A stretch of 64,000 bases of DNA from assembly GCA_900548855.1 (NCBI GenBank), contig URMF01000002.1, forward strand, positions 65,524-129,523, given 5' to 3'. Source of the stretch: an uncultured Eubacteriales bacterium (lineage in GTDB: Bacteria; Bacillota; Clostridia; Lachnospirales; Lachnospiraceae). The notes under the pieces are model-generated. The model was not told the origin of the DNA, did no database searches, and was given only the letters and a program-made list of their open reading frames with translations. Position numbers and translations under genes: made by a program. Every line of letters begins with the position of its first letter. Position 1 is the first letter of the stretch. Of this stretch, positions 17,883 to 27,469 are shown in pieces.

Positions 17883-20189
17883 TCACTTATAGATAACTTT
17901 CTTTTTATTCTTCTTTTCTTTGTAAAGGTCCGTATCGGCTGCATTCAAAATATGGTCAAGATTGGAATTCTCTTCAATCACAAACTCACAGGTTCCTACA
18001 CTCATATTGACATAATATGGCTTATCATTTTCATTCATTTTCTCAAGAATACCATGAATGCGCTCCTTCAATGTCTTTTCAAAATTATCATGGCTGACAA
18101 TGGCAAAGGCGGCAAACTCATCCCCACCCATTCTTGCCACTACATCCGACTGGCGGAAAGCCCCCGTAAGGGCACGGGCAATGGTTTTCAAAGAATAGTC
18201 TCCCTCATCATGGCCAAACTCATCATTGACAATCTTTAGATTATCCATATCTGCATAAACTGCAATCGCTTTCTTGCCATAATTATTCTTATCATCCATA
18301 ATCTTTTTAACCGTGTCAAGAAAACCTCTTCTGTTTGCAATCCCAGTTAATGGATCCTGATGACTCATGGCATCCAGTACCCTATTGTTCTCTTCCATTT
18401 TAGCAAGATTTTTCTCTAACTCCTGCTTAATTGCATTCTGTTTTTTCATAATCTCTATTACTTCAATGGAAACACTGACCTGACAGGCAATCTGGGATGC
18501 ATACCGAAAATCATCCAACCCTGATTCCGTCAGCATAATACCATACTGCTCCTCACCGGAAAACAATGGCATAACCAGCATATCACAGCGGCGGTCTTTC
18601 GGCATAATCTCGGAAGAGAAGACAGATTGCAACGGAAGCTCCCTCTGTTTGCCGTCAAACAGGTGAACCTCCTCTTTGTCATGATACGCCTTTATATATA
18701 AGGTATCTGGCTGCTTCCATTTATCCCCACTGGTATGTGTAAAGGCTTTTCCATAAGTAAAAATATAACCTGATGCAAAATCCATGCTTTGAAATTTACT
18801 AATGACAGAAGCATATTTTTTCTGCTCCGAAGAAGAAAACTGCAGCATATCTCTGGTTATATTGGTGAGAACAATTTCAAAAATCTTTACCTTCTCATCA
18901 GACACCATTTTCTGTTTGGTAACAGCAGTTAAAAGCTTCTGATTTGCAACTGACATTCTCTCCAACAGGCGCAGACGCTCTGCCTCAGACTTTATCTGTT
19001 CACTTACATAACCATATAGCATGTAATTCACAGAAAAGAACATATTCAAATCAATATATTCGTCCTTATAAACCTTGCTGAATTTGATATATTCTCTGGT
19101 AAATTCCGCTTCATCCAACTGTAATATGCCATTTTCATCCACAAGATGAAAATAATACTCAAAATATTCATCCAACAGCTTTTTCATAAGCAGAGTCTGG
19201 CTGTTTTCAAAAAAGTTGTTAAAGTATCTGCTAAATGTGTCATTTGACAGCCATTTCACAAAAGCATCATCATACTGCCCAACTTCACGAACCTGCTCCT
19301 GCTGAGAGTCCTGTAAATCATTACAGCCACAGGAATCTCTGACAATCAGCCGGGATTTTACATACTTATGGACATCCTTTCCAGCAATAATATTCCGGCA
19401 CTCCAAAACTGCCAGATATGCCATTTCCTTCGTATCCGCCTTAACACTGGTGAGATGGGGCTCTAATAACATTGCTGTAGGACTGTCGTCAAAGCCCGTT
19501 ATATAAATGTCCTTTCCAGGCTCAAGGTTCATCTTTCGCATAGCATTATATGCACCGGATGCCATCTGGTCATTGGCACAGACAATTGCTTCCATATCCG
19601 GATGTCTTGTAATCAGCTCTTCTACAACCTGTTCTGAAAACTGGGAAAAATTGCCATATACAATCCAGTCCTCAGAAGCCTCAAGACCTTTGCTATGCAT
19701 GGTTTCCTTAAAAACCTCTAACCGCTCAACAGCATCTAAACTGGTCATGGGACCACTGACAAAGCCTATTTTTGTACAGTGATGGCAATCTATCAGATGA
19801 CAGATAGCCTGATTAAGCCCTGCCTTATTATCCACTAAAATACTCGAATATCCCTCTTCTTCACCTGCCAGTAAAATTACCGGAATATCCCCCAGCTGCT
19901 CTAAAAATTCTTTCTTACGCTTTGCATCTAAAAAAGAGGTGATTGTACCATATTCAATTATAATTGCATCAATTGATTGGGAATCTACACACGAAAATAA
20001 GGTATTATATTGATACCGGTAGCAATTTGCATCCGTATCATCATACCTGGCATCAATAATACCTGCTGGCAGAATAAAGAGATTCGCATCTATTTCTTTT
20101 GCCCCCATTAATGCTCCCTCACACACAGCATAGGAAAATTCATTCTCAATCATAGCAACAAACAATGCAATATTCTTTCGTTTTTTCAT
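17883..20189 (-). CDS. Diguanylate cyclase with LacI/GalR-type ligand-binding sensor domain
   Basis: 768 residues from ATG 20189 (GGAG nine bases upstream; TTG/ATG alternatives at 20204/20198). Residues ~5-285 form a LacI-type periplasmic-binding-protein fold (IALFVAMIENEFSYAVCEGALMGA; later VCANDQMASGAYNAM and ITGFDDSP) without the LacI DNA-binding helix-turn-helix. A helical and GAF-like middle follows. The C-terminal domain has DPLTGIANRRGF and an intact RMGGDEFAAF motif near residue 690. It should make c-di-GMP in response to a small ligand; with no signal peptide, sensing is cytoplasmic. Single gene with its own promoter and terminator. Confidence 0.9.
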   Translation of the reverse strand: MKKRKNIALFVAMIENEFSYAVCEGALMGAKEIDANLFILPAGIIDARYDDTDANCYRYQYNTLFSCVDSQSIDAIIIEYGTITSFLDAKRKKEFLEQLGDIPVILLAGEEEGYSSILVDNKAGLNQAICHLIDCHHCTKIGFVSGPMTSLDAVERLEVFKETMHSKGLEASEDWIVYGNFSQFSEQVVEELITRHPDMEAIVCANDQMASGAYNAMRKMNLEPGKDIYITGFDDSPTAMLLEPHLTSVKADTKEMAYLAVLECRNIIAGKDVHKYVKSRLIVRDSCGCNDLQDSQQEQVREVGQYDDAFVKWLSNDTFSRYFNNFFENSQTLLMKKLLDEYFEYYFHLVDENGILQLDEAEFTREYIKFSKVYKDEYIDLNMFFSVNYMLYGYVSEQIKSEAERLRLLERMSVANQKLLTAVTKQKMVSDEKVKIFEIVLTNITRDMLQFSSSEQKKYASVISKFQSMDFASGYIFTYGKAFTHTSGDKWKQPDTLYIKAYHDKEEVHLFDGKQRELPLQSVFSSEIMPKDRRCDMLVMPLFSGEEQYGIMLTESGLDDFRYASQIACQVSVSIEVIEIMKKQNAIKQELEKNLAKMEENNRVLDAMSHQDPLTGIANRRGFLDTVKKIMDDKNNYGKKAIAVYADMDNLKIVNDEFGHDEGDYSLKTIARALTGAFRQSDVVARMGGDEFAAFAIVSHDNFEKTLKERIHGILEKMNENDKPYYVNMSVGTCEFVIEENSNLDHILNAADTDLYKEKKNKKKVIYK

Positions 20190-20262
20190 TGTTTCCATCT
20201 CCAACCAGTTACGCTATCCCCATTTCCTTGTATCCATTCCAACACAATCTATAATCACACTT

Positions 20263-20291
20263 ATTATATAATATTATACTGATAAAACCAA
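20263..20291 (-). promoter_or_regulatory. Promoter of the LacI-like/GGDEF gene
   Basis: Minus strand: TTGGTT (20286-20291), 17-bp spacer, TATAAT (20263-20268). The region is very AT-rich, so the exact boxes are uncertain. Confidence 0.5.
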
Positions 20292-20320
20292 GTGAATTTT
20301 TATTTAGTCAGTCAAAAAAA

Positions 20321-20352
20321 ACCTGCATTATCAAAAACAGGATAACACAGGT
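20321..20352 (-). terminator. Terminator of the MMPL-heptad-TetR operon
   Basis: 12-bp stem (ACCTGTGTTATC / GATAATGCAGGT, two G-U pairs), 8-nt loop and a run of eight T on the minus strand, 31 bp after the tetR stop. Confidence 0.8.
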
Positions 20353-20382
20353 CTTTTTCATATATATCACCATGAAAATTTG

Positions 20383-20994
20383 TCAGGAACCGTCACGAAT
20401 CTCAAAATTCTGTATCATTTGCCGGATAATAGGATATAATACTTCCTTCAGCTCTGGCAGTTCTATCGGCTGCTTGTAAAGAATCACATTATAGGCTGTA
20501 GAATTGACAAGCTCCACAATCATAAAAATCAGCACCTCCGGGTTGCGGAATTTCTTATCAGCCTCCTTAAACAGCTCCTCTACGAAATCCTCTGCATTTA
20601 ACCCTTTATCAACAGACATACCGGCAATTGCATGCCGGAATATCCCCCAGCTCAGGTTCTTGGAAATAAAACGCAGCAACACCTTATTTTCACTGAGCTG
20701 GTTTAAAATATTATCCACCATAAAGATAATCTTTTCCTTAAATTCCGTTCTATCACTCTGCCGCAAAGCAATCTGCGCCTTCTCAAAAATCTGCGCTGCC
20801 TTTTTCCGGACCAGATAATCCCGGACCTCATACTTATCCTTAAAATACAGATAAAAGGTTCCCTTTGCAAGCTCCGCTTTTTTCATAATGTCTGAAATGG
20901 AGGTATCATTGATTCCCTTCTGGATAAACAATGCAAATGCAGAATTTACAATTGCATCTTTTTTCCGTCTTTTATTATCTTCTAATTTACCCAT
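20383..20994 (-). CDS. TetR/AcrR-family transcriptional regulator
   Basis: 203 residues from ATG 20994, which has GAAGGGGG five bases upstream. The N-terminal TetR helix-turn-helix is typical: KDAIVNSAFALFIQKGINDTSISDIMKKAELAKGTFYLYFKDKYEVRDYLV. The C-terminal ligand domain is unassigned. It is the last gene of a three-gene operon with an MMPL transporter and a secreted heptad-repeat protein, and very likely represses that operon through the paired dyads at 25237-25294, 4 kb upstream. Confidence 0.92.
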   Translation of the reverse strand: MGKLEDNKRRKKDAIVNSAFALFIQKGINDTSISDIMKKAELAKGTFYLYFKDKYEVRDYLVRKKAAQIFEKAQIALRQSDRTEFKEKIIFMVDNILNQLSENKVLLRFISKNLSWGIFRHAIAGMSVDKGLNAEDFVEELFKEADKKFRNPEVLIFMIVELVNSTAYNVILYKQPIELPELKEVLYPIIRQMIQNFEIRDGS

Positions 20995-21053
20995 ATCACT
21001 ACCCCCTTCTTCCAAAATATAGCATATCCGGAATGATTTTGTCCATCCGAAAA

Positions 21054-23111
21054 TCAATCCTTGTCAGTTGAAATCTCCTCTGTCTGGAAGATGAATTTCA
21101 CCTTTCCCTCCATACCGTCAGCAATACCGGAAAAGGTCTTATAATCATCCGCACCTGCCGTCAAGGACTGAAACCGTTCCATTACAGTCTTGATATTATC
21201 ATTGTATTCCTTCTGCAGTTTACCTGTACCCTCATCCTTAAACCGGTTCATACCGTCTAATAAATCAACGGAGCCGCTCTGCAGTTTGTTTACACCGTCA
21301 CTGACATCACCGGTTGCCCCATTTAATTTATTGGCGCCTTTGCTCAGGGTATCAGCACCCTTGGAAAGCTGTTTTGCTGAGGAGGTAAGTGTTTTTGTGC
21401 TCTGGCTTAAGGTATTGATTCCCGTTGTCAGGTCGCCTCCCTTTGCTGCTAAGTCACTGGCACCCTTCAGCAATTCCGCATTATTTTTACTTAATTCTTT
21501 CACTCCTGCATATAATGCCGGAACTCCCTCTTTCCCATCATTTAATTTCCGGATACCTGCATCAAACTGGCTGGATGCACTTGTCAGTGCTCCTCCTGAG
21601 GTTATCAGATAATCCAATGTGTTGGAATCCGGAATGCTGACACTGCCTAAGGTCTCCTGCATTTGCGCATTCGTTCCCACAATAATCTGTCTTGCCTTTT
21701 CCACTGCGGCATTTTCGTTTTCTACATCACTGAGCAGCTGTTTTAACTCTTTCTTTACGCCGGCATCCAAATCACTGCCATCAATTGCACTTTCCAGTGC
21801 CGATTTATCCGATACTGTCACCTTTGCATTTCCCAATACTTCTGCGGCCTTTCCATAACTTGTAAGCGCTGTTCCTACATTAGACAGCTTACCACTTACA
21901 TTTTTTACTCCATTTGCCAGGTCATTCACTCCGCCCACATAAGAGGTCAGCTTACCGGAAAATTCGCTGTACTGAGACAATGCTCCAGCTGAATTATACA
22001 ATTTTGTTACGCCCTCGTCTATCTGCTTTTCTCCATTTACATAGGCGGTGACCCCGCTTGCCAAAGACTTGGTTCCCTCCACATACTGACTCGCTCCCTT
22101 TGTCAGGGATGTCACTCCACTGGTATACTGGCTCACCCCCTTTGAAAGCTTTCCGGCACCTGTTGACAAATCAGAAGCGCCCTTTTTAACCGTTCCTACA
22201 CCATTTGCATAGGTTTTAAAATTATCCTTCAGGGCAGCCAGCCCGTCAGACAGGTCAGAAGAACCGGAAATCAGTTCATCTGTTGCATCTGCCAAATCAT
22301 TAATTGCATCCTCCACATCATTTATATCGCTGTCATCGTCAAATTCGATATCTGAAAATTCATCCGAGGCTGCCACCGTATAGATGGAACCCATAGAGAA
22401 ATCCGTCACATCAGCTGTTACTGTCACGGTATCCCCCAGCTTTTCATTCATTTCCTCCTTTAAATCACCGGATAAATCCAGACTGTCAGCCAGACCCGGC
22501 ATTCCATATACAAGCAAAATCTGGTTAGAGCCCTCTGATATGATTTTGCCTTGGCTCACTGTTACATTGGAGAAATTATCCACCGGAAGGATGACTGCAG
22601 ATGCCATTAAAAATGGTGTGTTAAGTTCAATTTTTTTGCCGTCAATTTCATCCTCATAGGATGCTTTGTTTTCATACTGGATTGTAATGGTGACCTTTCC
22701 ACTTTTTCCTGCCATATCAGCAGCCTTCATCACTTTGCCGTTCAGCTTATAGCCAATTTTAACCCCCACCGGCAGTTCTTCATCGGATTTTCCCTGGTAA
22801 TAAATATCCGCATTATCTGCCTGCCAAGTAAGCTTTCCGTCACTGTCCTGTGTAAAGGTCTCATCCCCCTTTACATTTTTAATATCCGTAAGATTTGACA
22901 CGTCGGAAATATCCTCATTTCCCGTCACATTTTTCAGCCAGTCAGAAACTGTGATGTCCATAACGGAACCATCTGCTTTTTGATTGACATAGACAGTTTC
23001 TTCCTTTTCAACATTTTCTGCCGCACAGGAAACAGTTCCCATGCCGGATGTCAAACCTAAAATCATTGCTGCACTTAATGTCACTGCACATGTTTTTTTC
23101 AAATATTTCAT
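21054..23111 (-). CDS. Secreted protein with Leu-X-X-Gly heptad repeats (YhgE/Pip-like extracellular region)
   Basis: 685 residues from ATG 23111 (AAGGAGG nine bases upstream). A signal peptide is evident (MKYLKKTCAVTLSAAMILGL... ending near CAAENV). Residues ~230-640 contain many heptads of the form L-S-x-G-x-x-x-L (for example ASDLSTGAGKLSKGVSQYTS), as in the extracellular coiled-coil part of YhgE/Pip proteins. No transmembrane segment follows, so it is probably exported and peripheral. It lies 13 bp after the MMPL transporter and may act as its extracellular partner. Precise function unknown. Confidence 0.8.
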   Translation of the reverse strand: MKYLKKTCAVTLSAAMILGLTSGMGTVSCAAENVEKEETVYVNQKADGSVMDITVSDWLKNVTGNEDISDVSNLTDIKNVKGDETFTQDSDGKLTWQADNADIYYQGKSDEELPVGVKIGYKLNGKVMKAADMAGKSGKVTITIQYENKASYEDEIDGKKIELNTPFLMASAVILPVDNFSNVTVSQGKIISEGSNQILLVYGMPGLADSLDLSGDLKEEMNEKLGDTVTVTADVTDFSMGSIYTVAASDEFSDIEFDDDSDINDVEDAINDLADATDELISGSSDLSDGLAALKDNFKTYANGVGTVKKGASDLSTGAGKLSKGVSQYTSGVTSLTKGASQYVEGTKSLASGVTAYVNGEKQIDEGVTKLYNSAGALSQYSEFSGKLTSYVGGVNDLANGVKNVSGKLSNVGTALTSYGKAAEVLGNAKVTVSDKSALESAIDGSDLDAGVKKELKQLLSDVENENAAVEKARQIIVGTNAQMQETLGSVSIPDSNTLDYLITSGGALTSASSQFDAGIRKLNDGKEGVPALYAGVKELSKNNAELLKGASDLAAKGGDLTTGINTLSQSTKTLTSSAKQLSKGADTLSKGANKLNGATGDVSDGVNKLQSGSVDLLDGMNRFKDEGTGKLQKEYNDNIKTVMERFQSLTAGADDYKTFSGIADGMEGKVKFIFQTEEISTDKD

Positions 23112-23124
23112 AACAAATTCCTCC

Positions 23125-25215
23125 TTAATTATTTTCCTTTTTTCCAATTCCCACATGTCTCAAATCCCATGTTGTCTTACAGATAACCGGGTCAAAAATC
23201 CAGAGCATGGCAGGTAAAATACAAACTACAACAATTACGCTGATAATGGTTCCCCTTGCCAGCAGTGTACAAATCGAGCCAATCATATCAATACTTGAAT
23301 ATACGGTAATACCGAAGGTTGCTGCAAACAGACAGGAGCCACTGATAATAATTGATTTAATGGATGCCTTATGTGCAATGGACACGGCTTCCTTTTTCCC
23401 TGCACCAGTTAACCGTTCTTTATAGTAACGGTTAGTCATAAGAATCGCATAATCCACCGTTGCACCCAATTGAATACTGCCGATAACAATACTTGCTACA
23501 AACACAAGAGATGTATTGGTGTAATACGGAACCGCCATATTAATGCAGATTGCAAATTCAATTACCGCAACCAGAATAACCGGTAAAGAAATAGATTTAA
23601 AGGTTATCATAATAATAAGGAAAATCGCTATAATGGAGAGATAGTTGACGTTCCTCAAATCCACATTCGTCACATCCATCAAATCCTTTGTAAGCGGTGC
23701 CTCACCGATTATCATAGACGTTCCATCTACACTCTTTACAATGTCATTCAATTCATCAATCTGCTTATTTACCTCATCCGATGCAGTCTTATAATTGGAG
23801 CATATAAACATCAGCTCGTATTCGTCACTGGACAGCTTTTCCTTAAATTCCTTTGGAATCATGGACTCCGGCACGCTGGCTCCTAAAAATGAGTTCATGC
23901 CAACCACCCATTTAACGCCATCTACTGTTTCCATATCCTTTATTACGTCTGTTTTTGTTTTAGAATCCATTTCAGAAGGCAGCATGGCAATATGCATGAC
24001 GCTCATATCAAACTCATCTTCTAATTTTCGATTTGCAACAGAGGACAAAATATCCTCTGGCAGTCCTCTATCCAGATTATAAAATATGGATACGTGATTA
24101 TTGCCATAGGCAGCTGGAACCATGCCGACCACAAAGATTACTATAGCAATCCATCTATATTTGATTATAAAGTCTGACAGCTTATGAAACTGAGGAAGCA
24201 GTTCTTTATGAGACCACTTTTCAATCCATTTATCACATACAAGAATCAGACATGGCAACAGGGTGACACATACAATCACACCCATCACAACACCCTTTGC
24301 CATTACAATACCCAAATCCCTGCCTAGGGCAAAGGTCATGGCACAAAGTGCCAAAAAACCGGCAATCGTGGTAACAGAGCTACCACATACAGAACGGAAG
24401 GTATTGGAAATCGCATGTGCCATTGCCCGCCCCTTATCCTCAGGAAACCGCTCCTTATTCGCCCGGTAGCTCTCCAAAAGGAAGATGGAGTAGTCCATCG
24501 TAACCCCCAGCTGAAGAACTGCTGTCAAAGCCGTTGTAATATAACTGGTCTCTCCCAGAAAATAATTGCTTCCCATATTGTAGAGAACCGCAATGCCAAT
24601 ACCCATTAAGAAAATAAATGGTGTGGCAAAGGAATCCATTGTCAGCATTAGGACAATCCATACAAACACCACAGCAATTACCACATAGATTGGTATCTCA
24701 CTAAGCGCCAAATCCTTTATATCCGTTACCAGACCTGTCATGCCGGAAATGAAGCACTGTTCTCCTACCAGCTTCCTTAAATCAGTAACTGCCTGCATGG
24801 AATTATCAGCTGAAGTTGTATCATCAAACAGAACAATCAACATGGTGGCATCCCCATTAAACAACAGCTCCTGAATATCCTTTGGCAGCATTTCTGTTGG
24901 AACGGAAATGTCCATTATACTGTCATACCAGATAACCTCACTTACATGAGAAACCCCGGAAATTTTTTCCTTCAGGGCACTGACATCCTTCATGTCCATA
25001 TCCTCCACAATTACCATTGAGAAAGCGCCCATTCCAAATTCATCCACCATAATGTCCTGCCCCGATACCGTTTCCAGAGTATCCGGAAGATAACTCAGTA
25101 AATCGTAATTTGTTCTGGTCTTTATCATTCCTATGAAGGAAGGAATAAGCAACAGAACACTTAAGATAATGATGAGTGCTTTATGCTTTGTAATCCACTT
25201 TCCTATCGCAATCAC
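23125..25215 (-). CDS. MMPL/RND-family membrane transporter
   Basis: 696 residues from GTG 25215 (AAAGGAGAG six bases upstream); the frame stays open upstream into the operator, but no earlier start has a ribosome site. Two repeats each have one helix, a large extracellular loop and five helices (residues ~10-345 and ~350-690). MMPL-type sequences such as QLGVTMDYSIFLLESYR and QLGATVDYAILMTNRYYKE carry the proton-relay Asp. Such proteins export lipids or hydrophobic drugs using the proton gradient. First gene of the TetR-controlled operon. Confidence 0.92.
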   Translation of the reverse strand: MIAIGKWITKHKALIIILSVLLLIPSFIGMIKTRTNYDLLSYLPDTLETVSGQDIMVDEFGMGAFSMVIVEDMDMKDVSALKEKISGVSHVSEVIWYDSIMDISVPTEMLPKDIQELLFNGDATMLIVLFDDTTSADNSMQAVTDLRKLVGEQCFISGMTGLVTDIKDLALSEIPIYVVIAVVFVWIVLMLTMDSFATPFIFLMGIGIAVLYNMGSNYFLGETSYITTALTAVLQLGVTMDYSIFLLESYRANKERFPEDKGRAMAHAISNTFRSVCGSSVTTIAGFLALCAMTFALGRDLGIVMAKGVVMGVIVCVTLLPCLILVCDKWIEKWSHKELLPQFHKLSDFIIKYRWIAIVIFVVGMVPAAYGNNHVSIFYNLDRGLPEDILSSVANRKLEDEFDMSVMHIAMLPSEMDSKTKTDVIKDMETVDGVKWVVGMNSFLGASVPESMIPKEFKEKLSSDEYELMFICSNYKTASDEVNKQIDELNDIVKSVDGTSMIIGEAPLTKDLMDVTNVDLRNVNYLSIIAIFLIIMITFKSISLPVILVAVIEFAICINMAVPYYTNTSLVFVASIVIGSIQLGATVDYAILMTNRYYKERLTGAGKKEAVSIAHKASIKSIIISGSCLFAATFGITVYSSIDMIGSICTLLARGTIISVIVVVCILPAMLWIFDPVICKTTWDLRHVGIGKKENN

Positions 25216-25236
25216 ATTTATCTCTCCTTTCGATTT

Positions 25237-25294
25237 ATGACCGTTGGTCATTTTTATAATAAGGACTATACTACAAAAATGACCAACGGTCAAT
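25237..25294 (-). promoter_or_regulatory. Promoter with two TetR-type operators upstream of the MMPL operon
   Basis: A perfect 15-bp dyad ATGACCGTTGGTCAT (25237-25251) and a second copy in opposite orientation (25279-25294) bracket the promoter. Minus strand: -35 TTGACC (25288-25293) lies inside the distal dyad and -10 TATAGT (25265-25270) is 17 bp away. Binding would occlude both promoter boxes and the leader. Confidence 0.8.
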
Positions 25295-25365
25295 ACTTTC
25301 CAGAAAATTTATATATAATTTCATATTTTACCTGCAATTCCGTTCAAAATTGCTACATTTTAGAC

Positions 25366-25394
25366 AAAAAAAGAGAACCGCAAATGCGGTTCTC
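25366..25394 (-). terminator. Terminator of htrA
   Basis: Stem GAGAACCGCA/TGCGGTTCTC with a short loop and seven T residues on the minus strand, 20 bp past the htrA stop. Confidence 0.88.
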
Positions 25395-25414
25395 CCAACA
25401 CCGGACAATGTTAT

Positions 25415-26935
25415 CTAATTTTTGTAAAAACCATTAAATTCATCAAAAAACTCTTCAGGTGAAATCTGTTCTTCCGTACCCGCATTGTTCTCTTTCTGGC
25501 TACTGCCATCTGAATCCGGCATATCTCTTTTGGCTCCCAAAGTTACCTTAAGAGTTACCTCCTCGTATTCTCCTTTTTCATTATTACGCTGTACCACCAT
25601 TTCAATTTCTTCGCCAGCCTTCTTATTGGAAAGGATGTTCTGCAAGGTCTCCATACTGCCCACATTGCGGTTTGCAAATTTTGTAATAATATCTCCTGCC
25701 TTCAGACCACATTCATCTGCCGGTGAGCCTTCTACAATCTTTACCACATACACGCCCTCTGGCATATTAAGATCCTGTGCATATTCCTCTGTAATATCCT
25801 TACCCTGGATACCAAGATAGCCCTGCTCGCTTTCCTCAATTACCTCCTGATTCATCAGGTCATTGATAATCGGAATTGCAGAGGAAATTGGAATTGCATA
25901 GCCCATACCTTCTACCGTACTGTCCACATACTTAACTGTATTGATACCGATAACTTCACCGCTTGCATTTAACAGGGCTCCGCCACTGTTACCCGGATTA
26001 ATCGCTGCATCTGTCTGTATCAGCTGCATACTTACATCATCCATATCCACCTCACGGTTCAAAGCACTGATATATCCAACCGTCACAGATTGTCCATATC
26101 CCAGCGCATTACCGATTGCGATGGCAGGCTCTCCTACCCGCAGGTTATCGGAAGAGCCTAACGCTGCAACCTTTATCTTTTTCAGTGTATCGGCTTCCAT
26201 ATTCTTTGTACTTACCTCTAAAACCGCTAAATCTGCAGAAGAATCTGCTCCTTTTACGGTTGCCGCTGCGGCAGTATCATCACAAAAGGCTACCGTTATC
26301 TCATTTGCACCTTCAATTACATGATTGTTGGTAACAATCAGAATAGAATCATCGCTTTGTCCAATAATAATACCAGAACCGGAACTGCTAACCTCCTGTT
26401 CATATGACTGGAACCATGAACGAACTGTTTGAACAGAAGTGTTGGAAATGGATACGATGGATGGCATAACATTCTCTGCCACATCTGCCACACCTGCTGC
26501 TTCCTGTTTTACCCCTGAATCTGAGGTTGTAACGGTTGCAACCTCTGTTTCTTTATTATTCACGCCGAGAACTTTATTGCCTATTGCATTTACTCCCACC
26601 ATGACTCCGCCTGCAACCAGTCCAAATACCGCAGCAGAAGCAATCAGCAAACCAACTTTTTTTGCCCTGCCACTGGATGGCTTCTTCGCTTTTTTTCTCT
26701 TTTCTTTCTTTCTCGGTGGCTCCTGTGCTGCAAAATCATTGCCTGTGTAGATTCCCTGCCCATACACGCTGCCCTGGCTATAGGGATTACTGCTCTGGTC
26801 GTTGGCAGTATCACGGGTACTCTGGGTATCCGCCGCTCTTCCAGACACATCTTCTCTTCCAAAAGGACTCTCGTTTCTTCCATAATGATAGGTAGAACCA
26901 GATTCCTGATTCATATTATTGTTTTCATTTTCCAT
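25415..26935 (-). CDS. htrA: HtrA/DegP-like membrane-anchored serine protease with PDZ domain
   Basis: About 506 residues from ATG 26935; an ATG at 26983 is possible. The N-terminus is a polar, Asn/Gly/Ser-rich cytoplasmic region and a lysine-rich stretch (EKRKKAKK), followed by one transmembrane helix (VGLLIASAAVFGLVAGGVMVG). The trypsin-like domain shows the catalytic triad in TNNHVIEGA (His), SADLAVLEV (Asp) and GNSGGALL (Ser). One PDZ domain follows (YLGIQGKDI to VTLKVTLG). It degrades or refolds damaged exported proteins at the outer membrane face. Direct repeats at 27016-27054 may be its stress-responsive control site. Confidence 0.93.
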   Translation of the reverse strand: MENENNNMNQESGSTYHYGRNESPFGREDVSGRAADTQSTRDTANDQSSNPYSQGSVYGQGIYTGNDFAAQEPPRKKEKRKKAKKPSSGRAKKVGLLIASAAVFGLVAGGVMVGVNAIGNKVLGVNNKETEVATVTTSDSGVKQEAAGVADVAENVMPSIVSISNTSVQTVRSWFQSYEQEVSSSGSGIIIGQSDDSILIVTNNHVIEGANEITVAFCDDTAAAATVKGADSSADLAVLEVSTKNMEADTLKKIKVAALGSSDNLRVGEPAIAIGNALGYGQSVTVGYISALNREVDMDDVSMQLIQTDAAINPGNSGGALLNASGEVIGINTVKYVDSTVEGMGYAIPISSAIPIINDLMNQEVIEESEQGYLGIQGKDITEEYAQDLNMPEGVYVVKIVEGSPADECGLKAGDIITKFANRNVGSMETLQNILSNKKAGEEIEMVVQRNNEKGEYEEVTLKVTLGAKRDMPDSDGSSQKENNAGTEEQISPEEFFDEFNGFYKN

Positions 26936-27015
26936 ACTCAAAACCTGCCTTTCCATTTTGCCAAACATTGAGACAACATTCATTGTCTTCTTATATTTGC
27001 TATCCTATCAAGGTT

Positions 27016-27054
27016 TTGTGACTAAATTGTGATAGCAATGTTTTTAATTTGTGA
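27016..27054. promoter_or_regulatory. Three phased TTGTGA repeats upstream of htrA
   Basis: TTGTGA occurs at 27016, 27027 and 27049, that is at 11-bp and 22-bp steps on the same DNA face. Tandem phased repeats are typical of OmpR-type response-regulator sites; Bacillus htrA genes are controlled this way by CssR. No cssRS genes are in the window. Confidence 0.4.
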
Positions 27055-27081
27055 CAATAACACCGGTGTACAGACTATGAA

Positions 27082-27354
27082 TTAATAATCTTCCTCTATT
27101 ACCTGAAAATCCAGATAGTCAAAATCTATGTCCTCTATAAAACTATCCTTTGTAAATTTTGTCCGGGCATGTCTGATAAAGTCATCTTTATTGGTTTCAA
27201 GCCAGATTGGCTTTGCCAGATCAAACTCATAACACATTTCATCCAGTGCCTGATAAACCTTTTTTGTACGGGAAAGCGTATAATCATCAATTTCCACCAC
27301 CATGTCTCTGACCAGTCTGTTGTTTTTCATAATTTTTCCCCAGATTCGAAACAT
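27082..27354 (-). CDS. Small conserved hypothetical protein
   Basis: About 90 residues from ATG 27354 (GGAG six bases upstream). The N-terminus FRIWGKIMKNNRLVRDMVVE is followed by a mixed alpha/beta, acidic C-terminus (EDIDFDYLDFQVIEEDY). It resembles a small family I associate with Lachnospiraceae but cannot name. No catalytic motif, signal peptide or membrane segment. It lies between the chemotaxis receptor and htrA, separated from each by ~100 bp or more. Confidence 0.65.
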   Translation of the reverse strand: MFRIWGKIMKNNRLVRDMVVEIDDYTLSRTKKVYQALDEMCYEFDLAKPIWLETNKDDFIRHARTKFTKDSFIEDIDFDYLDFQVIEEDY

Positions 27355-27469
27355 ATTCCACTCCATTCCATACGAAAAGAGGAACTGAATTTCTGTATCC
27401 GCTGCGCTGACAAAACTACAGTCCCTCTTTCATTATTTTTATATCAAAATGCTGTACTTCAAGCTGGTA

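Noticed and set aside
24330..24345. CCTAGG-containing match to the MarR dyad inside the MMPL gene
   Set aside because: Only the centre matches, there is no adjacent promoter, and it lies in conserved coding sequence.
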